DNA of 62,928 nt, from contig JAEUIH010000025.1 of the NCBI GenBank assembly GCA_016795105.1, positions 28,599 through 91,526 on the forward strand, read 5' to 3'. The translations under genes were made by a program, and so were the position numbers. Positions 35,541-43,953 of the stretch are shown here, one piece after another; positions within the stretch are counted from its first letter, which is position 1; each line of letters starts with the position of its first letter. The DNA is from Planctomyces sp. (GTDB lineage: Bacteria > Planctomycetota > Planctomycetia > Planctomycetales > Planctomycetaceae). Below the pieces are notes generated by a model. It was not told the origin of the DNA. It ran no database searches and was given only the letters and a program-made list of their open reading frames with translations.

Positions 35541-36236
35541 ATGATTCTGACAGATGAGTTGGTCATCAGCGGACAGGAGATTAGTTTCTGGTTTGGTGAA
35601 GGAGAGTTGCGCAAGCAGATTCTGTTTGAGGTCGACCTGCAGATTCAGGGAGGGGAAATTGTTCTGTTGACTGGACCATCGGGTTCCGGAAAAACGACGC
35701 TGTTGACTCTGATTGCCGGTCTCAGGACCATGCAGAGCGGTTCATTGCGTGTACTTGGCATGCAACTGTCAGGAGCATCTTCATCACTGTTGACTCAGCT
35801 TCGTCGTCGGATCGGATTCATTTTTCAGGCGCACAACCTTTTGCCCTATCTTTCTGCGCTTCAGAATGTGCAGTTGATGTTTGAGCTTCATCCGGATGTC
35901 TCCGCGGTGGAGGGGCGACAGCGAGCGACAGAAATGCTGGAACGAGTGGGGCTGGGACACAGAAAGGACTATGCGGTCTCGAGGCTCTCAGGAGGTCAGC
36001 GTCAGCGAGTTGCGATTGCCAGGGCGCTGGTGACAAAGCCCGAACTTGTGCTTGCCGATGAACCGACCGCCGCACTCGACGGCACATCAGGGCGGGAAGT
36101 GGTCAATCTGCTGCGATCGCTGGCGGTTGATCAGGGGAGTCCGATTTTGATGGTCACGCATGATGCGCGAGTTCTGGATATCGCTGATCGGATTATGGAA
36201 ATGCAGGACGGTCGCGTTGGGGCCCCAACTCATTGA
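35541..36236 (+). CDS. DevA-type ABC transporter ATP-binding protein
   Basis: 231 residues, a complete ABC domain: Walker A GPSGSGKTT (45-53), Q-loop in FIFQAHNLLPYL, signature LSGGQ (149-153), Walker B LVLADE (169-174) and switch His in VTHD. Closest in layout to the LolD/MacB/DevA subgroup that partners FtsX-type permeases. Third gene of the exporter operon; substrate unknown (glycolipid export in the cyanobacterial namesake). Confidence 0.92.
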   Translation: MILTDELVISGQEISFWFGEGELRKQILFEVDLQIQGGEIVLLTGPSGSGKTTLLTLIAGLRTMQSGSLRVLGMQLSGASSSLLTQLRRRIGFIFQAHNLLPYLSALQNVQLMFELHPDVSAVEGRQRATEMLERVGLGHRKDYAVSRLSGGQRQRVAIARALVTKPELVLADEPTAALDGTSGREVVNLLRSLAVDQGSPILMVTHDARVLDIADRIMEMQDGRVGAPTH

Positions 36237-36323
36237 AAGAATGCCCCGGCTGCTGGACGAATGCTGATCCTTACAGAACAATGTGTGTTCACTGCCTGGA
36301 TATTATCGCTTGCGGACACAGTA

Positions 36324-36962
36324 ATGAATGATGTTCAGAATATGTCGCGAACCGAACAGAAACACTTCCAGATCCTGGAAGCTGGTCGCGAACTGTTTTT
36401 TGCACAGGGTTATGCTGACACCAGCATGGATCAGGTGACATCAAAGTCGGGGGTCTCAAAGGCGACCGTCTACAATCATTTTCCGTCCAAAGAGAAATTA
36501 TTTGAAGAAGTGGTCCGCAACTCGTCGGAAGAAGTCTTCTCCAGGCTTCCGCCGCTCGATCCTCACCACCCGGATTTGGTTGAAATGCTGACGGACTTCT
36601 TCTGCACGCTGACGTCCATTCTGTTTTCCGCCGAGGGGTCGTGCATGTGCCACCTTGCGATGTCCGAGGGACGCAGGTTTCCGGAGAATGCTCGTCTGAT
36701 CTTCGAAACAGGTCCGGGACGAGGACTCGAAAACGCAACTCAGTTCCTGCGTGAAATTAACGATGCGGGACGAATCCGTGTTTCTGATCCCCGTTGGGCG
36801 GCCGGAAAGCTGCTGGCACTGATCATGCCGCTGATGGACTTTATGAAGTCCGGTATGCAGGCTCTGCAGCCTCCGACTCGTGAAGAGATTCGCAAAACGG
36901 TTGTGTTTTTCCTGAAGGGAATCGATGAGACGGTCTCGTGGCCGCCTCATCCTTCCGCATAG
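36324..36962 (+). CDS. TetR family transcriptional regulator
   Basis: 212 residues from ATG 36324; the longer frame from 36261 adds a non-family N-terminus. The DNA-binding domain at about 8-55 (ILEAGRELFFAQGYADTSMDQVTSKSGVSKATVYNHFPSKEKLF) is canonical TetR. The C-terminal ligand domain resembles the AcrR-type TetR_C family (FETGPGRGLENATQFLREINDAGRIRV). It is the last gene of the exporter operon and probably autoregulates it through the palindromes before the first gene. Confidence 0.9.
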   Translation: MNDVQNMSRTEQKHFQILEAGRELFFAQGYADTSMDQVTSKSGVSKATVYNHFPSKEKLFEEVVRNSSEEVFSRLPPLDPHHPDLVEMLTDFFCTLTSILFSAEGSCMCHLAMSEGRRFPENARLIFETGPGRGLENATQFLREINDAGRIRVSDPRWAAGKLLALIMPLMDFMKSGMQALQPPTREEIRKTVVFFLKGIDETVSWPPHPSA

Positions 36963-36983
36963 AACCTGTTCAGGCGTGTCGAG

Positions 36984-39900
36984 ATGAAGAGACATCAAGC
37001 AGAACTCTACCCTCAGTCTCTCCTTTCACTGTATTTGGTCACACTGCGTTTGATCACACTGTGTCTGGTGACACTGAGTTCCGGGCAAATTGTTCAGGCG
37101 GCAGAAGAAGACCTGTTCAGGAACCAGGTCGCCCCTCTTCTTCAGCGTCGTTGTCTGTCGTGCCATAACTCCGTGGACAGGAAAGGTGATGGTTCGATTG
37201 AAACCCATGCCGATGCCCTGGCGACTGGATGGATTGAGCCAGGAAAGCCCGAGGAAAGTCTGCTGATACAGGTGCTGATCTCAGAGGGCGACGGCCATCT
37301 TCCTCGAATGCCAAAGGATTCCACTCCGCTTTCGGAGTCGCAGATTGAAACATTGCGTCAGTGGATTCGCGAAGGGGCAGTCTGGTCGATGACGGAGCCG
37401 TTACATGAGCCGGTCGTTCAGGACTTTCAGTGGTGGGCATTCGAACCAATTGCAGAAGTTCAGATACCTGTGATTGGTGGTCTCAGTCATCCGGTCGATG
37501 CGTTTATTGCTGAGACACTTCAACAGAAGAATCTGCAGCCGTCACCAGAGGCCGACCGGAGGACGCTGATTCGCAGACTTACGTTTGATCTGACTGGGTT
37601 ACCTCCGACTCCTGAAGAGGTACTCGCCTTCGAACAGGATTCTGCGCCGGACGCCTGGGAGCGGCTGATTGATCGGCTGCTGGAGTCGCCTCAATATGGC
37701 GAACGCTGGGCGCGACACTGGCTGGATGTGGTGAAGTACGCTGATACATGTGGTTACGACAAGGATAAGCTGAGACCAAATGCGTGGCCGTATCGTGATT
37801 ATGTGATTCGGGCGTTCAACGAAGACAAGTCCTATCCGAGGTTTGTTGAAGAGCAGATCGCAGGAGATGTTTTGTTCCCTGGAGAACCGGATGGGATTGT
37901 GGGGCTTGGTTTCATAGCTGCGGGGCCATGGGATTTCATCGGGCATGTGGAGGTTCCGGAGTCCAAAATCGATGGTAAGGTTGCAAGAAACCTCGATCGG
38001 GACGATATGGTTTCAAATGTGATGAACACATTCTGCAGTGTGACAATTCAATGCGCTCGCTGTCATAACCATAAGTTCGACCCATTTACGCAGGAACACT
38101 ATTACTCGATGCAGTCCGTTTTTGCCGCCGTTGATCGGGCAGAGCGACCGTATGACACGGATCCTGAGACCGAGCAGCGTCGATCAGAGTTAAACGCACG
38201 CCGAAGCACCAACCGTCAGCAGTTTCAGTTGCTGGAAAAGGAGATCGCTGATGAGGGTGGTCGCGAGTTGGTGGAAGCTGAAGCCGAGATTCAGCGGCTG
38301 AAGCCGGTTGCGGAACCGTCAGACAAGAAACCCGAGTATGGGTATCACAGTCAGCTCGCCTCAGAAGCGAATACCGAGAAATGGGTGGAAGTCGATCTTG
38401 GTCGGGATACACAACTGCGGACCATTGTTCTGAATCCGTGTCATGATGAGTTTGCCGGGATCGGAGGCGGATTTGGATTTCCGGTTCGATATCGGGTTGA
38501 AGTGTCAGCATCGTCGGGGCGTGCTGGTGAAGAAACACAGTGGATTGAAGTCGCAGATTCCGGCAATCAGGATGTTCCGAACCCCGGAATCGCGTCAGTG
38601 GAGCATCGCCTGTCGGACTCGCTGTTAAAGGATACATTCAGTTCCGGTGTGCGATATATTCGCATTACGGCAACGCGGCTTTGTGTACGTCAGAATGACT
38701 ATCATCTTGCTCTTGCTGAGGTTCAGGCGCTTGATGAAAACGGAAGCAATCAGGCGTTAGGGTGTTTAGTTTCCGCACTGGATTCGATTGAGGCTCCGGT
38801 CCGCTGGAGCACAAAGAACCTGACCGACGGGATTTTTCCGGTAGCCGCTCAGCCGGAAGCAGCAGTCCAGCTCGGAGCTGCTCAAAGAACGCGTCAGGAC
38901 ATCCTGAATCGCGTGCTGACGGTAGAACGGCAGGAGCGACGAGCGCGGCTGGAGACGGAACTGAAAGAGATCGACTCAGCCCTGCAATCACTTCCTGCAG
39001 GTCGCATGGTCTACGCGGCTGCAACCAACTTTACACCACAGGGATCGTTTTTGCCGACTCGTGGTGTACCTCGCGAAATTCGAGTGCTTCATCGAGGGCA
39101 GGAGACTCAGCCCACGACTGTCGTGTCTCCTGGGACGATCCCTCTTTCTGAAACAGATGCATGGAAGTTTTCACTTCCAGAGGGACATACGGAGGGGGAG
39201 CGGCGTGCCATGTTGGCGAAGTGGGTGACGTCAGATCGCAATCCGCTGACATGGCGGTCGATTGTGAATCGCGTCTGGCAGTATCACTTCGGGCAGGCGA
39301 TCGTAGATTCGCCAAACGACTTTGGCAGAATGGGCCAGCAGCCATCACATCCAGCGCTCCTTGACTGGCTTGCAGCCGATTTTCGTCGGGATCCCTCGTT
39401 CAAGCGGCTTCATCGATTGATGCTGACGAGTCGGACATATCGACAGGTTGCCATGGCTCAGTCCGATAACGATCGCATCGACGCACAGAATCGATACCTG
39501 TGGCGTATGAATCGTCGCAGACTTGAGGCGGAAGAGCTTCGTGATGCGGTGTTGGCTGTGAGTGGGAAGCTGAATCCTGAGATGGGTGGCCCTGGGTACT
39601 ACTTGTTTGAACTCGAAAAGACGGAGCACTCCCCACACTACGAATATCACAAATTTGACCCCGCTGATGTTCGCAGTCACCGTCGGTCTGTTTATCGATT
39701 TGTGGTGCGATCGCAGCCGGATCCGTTTATGACGACTTTGGACTGTGCAGATTCAAGTCAAAGTACTCCGAGACGCAATGAGACATTGACGGCCCTGCAA
39801 GCGCTTTCTCTGCTGAACAGCCGGTTTACAACGACGATGGCTGAGTCATTTGCGGAGAGGCTGGGTCGAGAAGCCAGCGAGCCGGAGCTGCAGGTTCGAC

Positions 39901-40037
39901 GAGGATTCGCACTCGTCACGGGGCGAAATCCATCAGATGAAGAGGCCGGTGCTCTGACTGAGTATTTGAAGGTTCATGGACTGCCGAATCTCTGCCGTGT
40001 GTTACTAAATCTGAGCGAATTTGTGTTTGTTGAGTGA
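36984..40037 (+). CDS. PSCyt1-DUF1549-DUF1553 protein with F5/8 C-like domain
   Basis: 1017 residues. The signal peptide (about 12-40) is built from near-repeats LYLVT, LRLIT, LCLVT. The cytochrome-like CLSCH motif is at 57-61 (PSCyt1), followed by DUF1549 (about 160-370, with LTFDLTGLPPTPEEV and YGERWARHWLDVVKYADT). A beta domain at about 440-560 (WVEVDLGRDTQLRTIVLNP) is F5/8-type-C/discoidin-like. DUF1553 covers about 755-1005 (WRSIVNRVWQYHFGQAIV). These are exported planctomycete proteins implicated in polysaccharide use; biochemical role unproven. The usual DUF1501 partner is not next to it. Confidence 0.9.
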   Translation: MKRHQAELYPQSLLSLYLVTLRLITLCLVTLSSGQIVQAAEEDLFRNQVAPLLQRRCLSCHNSVDRKGDGSIETHADALATGWIEPGKPEESLLIQVLISEGDGHLPRMPKDSTPLSESQIETLRQWIREGAVWSMTEPLHEPVVQDFQWWAFEPIAEVQIPVIGGLSHPVDAFIAETLQQKNLQPSPEADRRTLIRRLTFDLTGLPPTPEEVLAFEQDSAPDAWERLIDRLLESPQYGERWARHWLDVVKYADTCGYDKDKLRPNAWPYRDYVIRAFNEDKSYPRFVEEQIAGDVLFPGEPDGIVGLGFIAAGPWDFIGHVEVPESKIDGKVARNLDRDDMVSNVMNTFCSVTIQCARCHNHKFDPFTQEHYYSMQSVFAAVDRAERPYDTDPETEQRRSELNARRSTNRQQFQLLEKEIADEGGRELVEAEAEIQRLKPVAEPSDKKPEYGYHSQLASEANTEKWVEVDLGRDTQLRTIVLNPCHDEFAGIGGGFGFPVRYRVEVSASSGRAGEETQWIEVADSGNQDVPNPGIASVEHRLSDSLLKDTFSSGVRYIRITATRLCVRQNDYHLALAEVQALDENGSNQALGCLVSALDSIEAPVRWSTKNLTDGIFPVAAQPEAAVQLGAAQRTRQDILNRVLTVERQERRARLETELKEIDSALQSLPAGRMVYAAATNFTPQGSFLPTRGVPREIRVLHRGQETQPTTVVSPGTIPLSETDAWKFSLPEGHTEGERRAMLAKWVTSDRNPLTWRSIVNRVWQYHFGQAIVDSPNDFGRMGQQPSHPALLDWLAADFRRDPSFKRLHRLMLTSRTYRQVAMAQSDNDRIDAQNRYLWRMNRRRLEAEELRDAVLAVSGKLNPEMGGPGYYLFELEKTEHSPHYEYHKFDPADVRSHRRSVYRFVVRSQPDPFMTTLDCADSSQSTPRRNETLTALQALSLLNSRFTTTMAESFAERLGREASEPELQVRRGFALVTGRNPSDEEAGALTEYLKVHGLPNLCRVLLNLSEFVFVE

Positions 40038-40216
40038 GGAAATCGGGAAAACAGCAGGAAAGGCGAGGTTTTTTAGAGCGAAAAACGGTCAAACTGCTGA
40101 TGACTCAAACTGCCGAAATGCCATACACTCCGGCAGAAACTGCCGTCATCCAGGGAGGGTGGCGGTATGAGGCTCGTTGATTCTGATTCGTTTATAGATT
40201 CGTTCGGAGTGCAGGG

Positions 40217-42256
40217 ATGCGAAACGTGGGCATCGCTATTCGTACGGTAACGCCGATTGCCGTAGTGCTTGTATTGGCATTTGGAGTGACTGGACCGGAA
40301 GTATCCGGATATCAGGCTCCGAAGAAACCTCAGACCCCCGGAACAGCGCCAGCACCGGCAAGTGCGACCCCAGAACAGGTGCTTGCCTATCGGCCGGTGC
40401 AGCCCGATGTCGAATACGACATTCCTCAGGGTGCCGACATTGCGAAATGCACCGTGAAGGACGAACGTGGAAACGGTTCCGCCGGATTCGTGTTGTACAA
40501 CCCGGCTGGGCAGCTTCTGCGTCGGTTCGTGGATTCCAACGGAGACGGGAAAGCGGACCTCTACCGTTACTATCGCATGGGGCTTGAAGTCTACCGTGAT
40601 ATTGACAGCAACAAAAATGGAAAGCCCGACCAGTATCGCTGGATGAACTGGGGCGGAACACGCTGGGGATTTGACCAGAACGAAGATGGAAAGATCGACG
40701 GCTGGAGAATTCTGTCCGCACAGGAGGCAGCGAAGATCGCCATCGAATCGATGATTCGGGGTGACGCAGCGGCACTGCAGACTGTCATGCTGAACAACGA
40801 AGACATTCGCGCGTTGCAGGTCACGGCAGATACGGCACGCCAGCTTCAGGAGTCTGTTGCGGATGTGCCGACAAAGCTTCGGACGGCAATCGCATCAAAC
40901 AAAGTGATCACTCAAAAGAGTCAATGGGTTCGATTTGATCCGCCACTGCCGGGACTGATCCTTGCGGAACACGGTCGCGCAGCACTGGATATGACTGTCT
41001 ATGAGAATGCGATGGCATTCGTTCAGAACGGCGATAAGACAGATCTGGTGATGATTGGTGAAATGGTCAAGGTCGGAGAAGTCTGGAAGCTGACTCAGGT
41101 TCCAACTCCACTTGATGGCAGCACCCAACAGACAATCGCTGTGGGCGGCATCCTGATGCAGCCATCCGTGATAACACCAGATGGTGGTGGTAATCAACCG
41201 GTCATGAGTGCTGAGATGCAGGAGTTGCTTGCTCAGCTGGAAAAGATTGACAAGGCCTCTCCAGCGACAGAATCCTCTGCTGCCCAGCTTGCTCGTTACA
41301 ATATGCAGCGAGCTGAAGTGATTGAGAAGCTGATGGTGCTGCCTCAATCTGATGAAGACCGCCTGCAGTGGATTCGACAATACGCGGATGGTGTAGCGGC
41401 TGCGGTTCAAACCGGCGAGTTCCCTGACGGATTGACTCGACTCACGGCACTCGAAGACAAAGTAAAATCCAATGAACCGCTGTATGGGTACGTTTTCTAT
41501 CGCAGGCTTCTGGCGGAGTACGCTGTTCGACTGAAGAAAGCAGAAAATGAAGAACTCCGCGAAGGTGTGCAAAAGTGGTGGCTGGAACAACTCGAAGTGT
41601 TTGCTCGACGGTGGCCAAAGGCAGAAGACGCTGCTGATGCCATTGTTCAGCTGGCAATCAGCCTTGAGTTAATTGGACGCATCGATGATGCTCGTGCCTG
41701 GTACACAGAACTCGCCAAGTCTTACGAACGCACGAATGCAGGAATTCGGGCTCGAGGTGCTTTGAAGCGACTTGCCCTGACCGGAACTCGAATGGACATC
41801 GAAGGGCGTTCACTGGTTGGGGGTCAGCCGTTGAGCTCTGCACAGTATAAGGGCAAGGTGACATTGGTTGTGTTCTGGGCCACCTGGGCAATGCCGTTCA
41901 CCAACGACCTGCCGAAGATCACAGACACGTATAAGAAGTATCAGCCGTCCGGCTTCGAAATCCTTGGCGTCAACCTCGACTCAACAGCCGATACGATTCA
42001 GCCGTACCTGAAGCAGCATGGGATTACATGGCAGAGTATTCGAGATGCCGGTGGTCTTGATGGTCAGGTTGCCAGCGATTTTGGTATCGTGCTTGTTCCA
42101 ACAATGTTCATTGTGGACAAGAACGGCGTTGTAGCCGGAAGCATCACAACTGAGAATCTTGAATACGCTGTGCAGACTCTGCTGAAAGGCGAAAAGCTGG
42201 AGACGACTCGACAGTCTGCATCGACTGCCCCGGCCGCAACTCCGGCCAAACAGTAA
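40217..42256 (+). CDS. Exported EF-hand/TlpA-like protein lacking redox cysteines
   Basis: 679 residues. N-terminal export signal (TVTPIAVVLVLAFGVTG). Residues 105-165 hold three Asp-rich Ca-binding-type loops (DSNGDGKADLY, DSNKNGKPDQY, DQNEDGKIDGW). A helical middle follows, with TPR-like segments near 450-520. The C-terminal domain (about 540-660) is a TlpA/AhpC thioredoxin fold (VTLVVFWATW, VPTMFIVDKNGVVAGS), but the expected WCxxC reads WAMPF, so the redox pair is absent. Probably a structural or binding version of the fold. The terminator at 42326-42360 follows. Confidence 0.8.
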   Translation: MRNVGIAIRTVTPIAVVLVLAFGVTGPEVSGYQAPKKPQTPGTAPAPASATPEQVLAYRPVQPDVEYDIPQGADIAKCTVKDERGNGSAGFVLYNPAGQLLRRFVDSNGDGKADLYRYYRMGLEVYRDIDSNKNGKPDQYRWMNWGGTRWGFDQNEDGKIDGWRILSAQEAAKIAIESMIRGDAAALQTVMLNNEDIRALQVTADTARQLQESVADVPTKLRTAIASNKVITQKSQWVRFDPPLPGLILAEHGRAALDMTVYENAMAFVQNGDKTDLVMIGEMVKVGEVWKLTQVPTPLDGSTQQTIAVGGILMQPSVITPDGGGNQPVMSAEMQELLAQLEKIDKASPATESSAAQLARYNMQRAEVIEKLMVLPQSDEDRLQWIRQYADGVAAAVQTGEFPDGLTRLTALEDKVKSNEPLYGYVFYRRLLAEYAVRLKKAENEELREGVQKWWLEQLEVFARRWPKAEDAADAIVQLAISLELIGRIDDARAWYTELAKSYERTNAGIRARGALKRLALTGTRMDIEGRSLVGGQPLSSAQYKGKVTLVVFWATWAMPFTNDLPKITDTYKKYQPSGFEILGVNLDSTADTIQPYLKQHGITWQSIRDAGGLDGQVASDFGIVLVPTMFIVDKNGVVAGSITTENLEYAVQTLLKGEKLETTRQSASTAPAATPAKQ

Positions 42257-42325
42257 TGTCCACCACATTCTGTTTCCGAAAGCGTCGGAATGGAATCTGG
42301 TGAAGACTGAAACTGTGGACATTGA

Positions 42326-42364
42326 AAAAGCCCGGCAGATCAATCGTCTGCCGGGCTTTTCTGT
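42326..42364. terminator. Bidirectional intrinsic terminator
   Basis: AAAAGCCCGGCAGA pairs perfectly with TCTGCCGGGCTTTT around a 7-nt loop (TCAATCG), with T-runs at both ends. It sits between two convergent genes and can serve both. Confidence 0.9.
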
Positions 42365-42397
42365 TGGATCAGAATATTGAATTGCGGGCGAGCAGAA

Positions 42398-42709
42398 TTA
42401 GTAGCCAGCTTGTTCAGGGCGTCCGGCTGAATTGCAGGTCAGGTCACAGGAGTTATCGCATTCGTCCTGAAAGTCGAGATAAGTACTTCCCACGACTTCC
42501 CCTTTTTGGCCGCTTGCAAGCGTGTAGTAATATGTTTGATTGATGGCACCGATTCCTGAGCCGAGGTCTTCCAGTTCCTGGTTGACATTGAAGCTGAGTT
42601 CTGTCAGCCCGACGATCATTCCCAGTACCAGAATCGTGCCCACAAGCACGAGTTCAGCGGAAACCACAAAGCCATTTTCGTCGTTCTTCAGAGCATTGAT
42701 CAGGTTCAT
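42398..42709 (-). CDS. Flp/TadE-like pilin-type small protein
   Basis: 103 residues. The N-terminal KNDENGFVVSAELVLVGTILVLGMIVGL is a prepilin-type signal: Gly-Phe with Glu six residues after the Gly (GFVVSAE) and a long hydrophobic helix. The rest is short and has Cys-rich DECDNSCDLTC. Proteins of this class in planctomycetes are often mislabelled as aminotransferases; it resembles a small pilin. Nearby DUF1559-type sequences share the prepilin theme. Confidence 0.7.
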   Translation of the reverse strand: MNLINALKNDENGFVVSAELVLVGTILVLGMIVGLTELSFNVNQELEDLGSGIGAINQTYYYTLASGQKGEVVGSTYLDFQDECDNSCDLTCNSAGRPEQAGY

Positions 42710-43102
42710 CTCAGTATCTCCCGTGTCTGTTCGATGGAGACGATGAGGACTGTTTCGAGGGTCCCATCGTCGTGCTTCAGTTATTGGACTGCTTCAACCT
42801 GATGTTCGGTTGATGAAATGATGTAAAGCAGACTGTATGCCAATAAACAGAACAGAGGCGAATCTTGTGATGGTGCTGCGAAGTGTTCTCCTTGTAAGTG
42901 ATGATACTGCCTCAGCTTACAGCGTTCCTGAAAAGAACAGGGCCCTTTACATTTTGTAAAGGCAGACTCTGTTTGATGTTTCGATTCGTAAACATTTGTT
43001 GAAAAACAGTTGCCGACGGCATCATTTGATGATGCTTCGACGACGGTATCCAGCACGATCGGCTGTCTCTCGCCTTCTTGAGGCTCGGATCGACTTCTAA
43101 CG
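42710..43102. other. Intergenic region with small hairpin
   Basis: About 390 bp between the pilin-like gene and the truncated DUF1559 gene. CCTTTAC at 42944-42950 pairs with GTAAAGG at 42956-42962 around ATTTT. No gene supported; the minus-strand frame 42781-43167 has no family features and overlaps the DUF1559 end. Confidence 0.4.
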
Positions 43103-43843
43103 TCAGAATTCGGTGACGACTTCTCCTCCCGCGCGTGTACCGAGACTACGCCAGACGGACTGATCAATTGAATTACTCACAGACCTGACAGAGCCATCCA
43201 TCAGCATGACATTCACGATTCCTGAATGATGACTTCGAGCTGTGACAATTCTGTAGCCCTGGCGATTTGTTCCTGGACCATATCGAGCGGAGGTGAAGTC
43301 GACATCCCAGATCTTTCCGTCGAACAGGTAGGGTACAACTGTATTCGGGGGAAACGTAGTTGTGACTCCGGACTGCAGTGTGCGACCACTTATCCATTGT
43401 GTGTGGCAGTAGTCCGGATCAAATGTTCCACCATAGGCGGCCACCTGAGACGGCAACACTGGAGGAGGTGCTCCCGGTCCCACAGGCTGTCCACCGTCAA
43501 GTAGCGCAGGAACAAACGTCCTGACTTCTGCGACTCCAATCGTGTTACTGAGTCCGTCAACCACAGAGGCAAATGTTCGCCTTTCATTGACTCCAAAGAC
43601 GCCATCACCGGCGAGCCCCGTAAGCTGGTCAATTGCGAGCCACGTTCCAATACTGAACCCGTAGTTTGTAGGGTAGAACTCAACGCCTGCATCCGTTCGA
43701 GTTCGCTCGTTGGGATCGCTGGGGCAGCGGTAGAGGGGGACCTTTGTTTTGCAGATCGCAGGTTGAGCTGCAAAACCGACGTTGTAGTCGATTTGTGAGT
43801 AGAGATTTCCCTGGGCATCGGCTGCTGAGATGTCGGTAGCCAT
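43103..43843 (-). pseudogene. 5'-truncated DUF1559 (H-x9-DG) protein gene
   Basis: 246 codons from ATG 43843. The C-terminal DUF1559 core is intact (GNLYSQIDYNVGF, VPLYRCPSDPNER, SVVDGLSNTIGVAE), ending with HHSGIVNVMLMDGSV, the H-x9-DG motif. The normal beginning is missing: no prepilin signal, no N-terminal helix and none of the roughly 100 residues that should precede GNLYSQ. Directly upstream lies the terminator of the protease gene instead. It may be a dead remnant or a short protein that is no longer exported. Confidence 0.65.
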
Positions 43844-43872
43844 TGCATAGCTTTCTGCTAATGCCTGGAAAG

Positions 43873-43913
43873 AAAAAGGCCCCTTCGAACACAGGTTCAA
43901 AGGAGCCCTTTTT
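43873..43913 (-). terminator. Intrinsic terminator of the metzincin protease gene
   Basis: On the minus strand AAAAAGGGCTCCTTTGAAC pairs with GTTCGAAGGGGCCTTTTT around CTGT, ending in a T-run. It lies 41 bp after the protease stop codon and immediately before the truncated DUF1559 frame. Confidence 0.8.
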
Positions 43914-43953
43914 CATGTATGAAGATGAGGAGCGAGGAGCGTCCCCGGGACTG

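Noticed and set aside
42781-43167. 128-residue minus-strand frame
   Set aside because: No family features, low hydrophobic pattern, and overlaps the end of the truncated DUF1559 gene.
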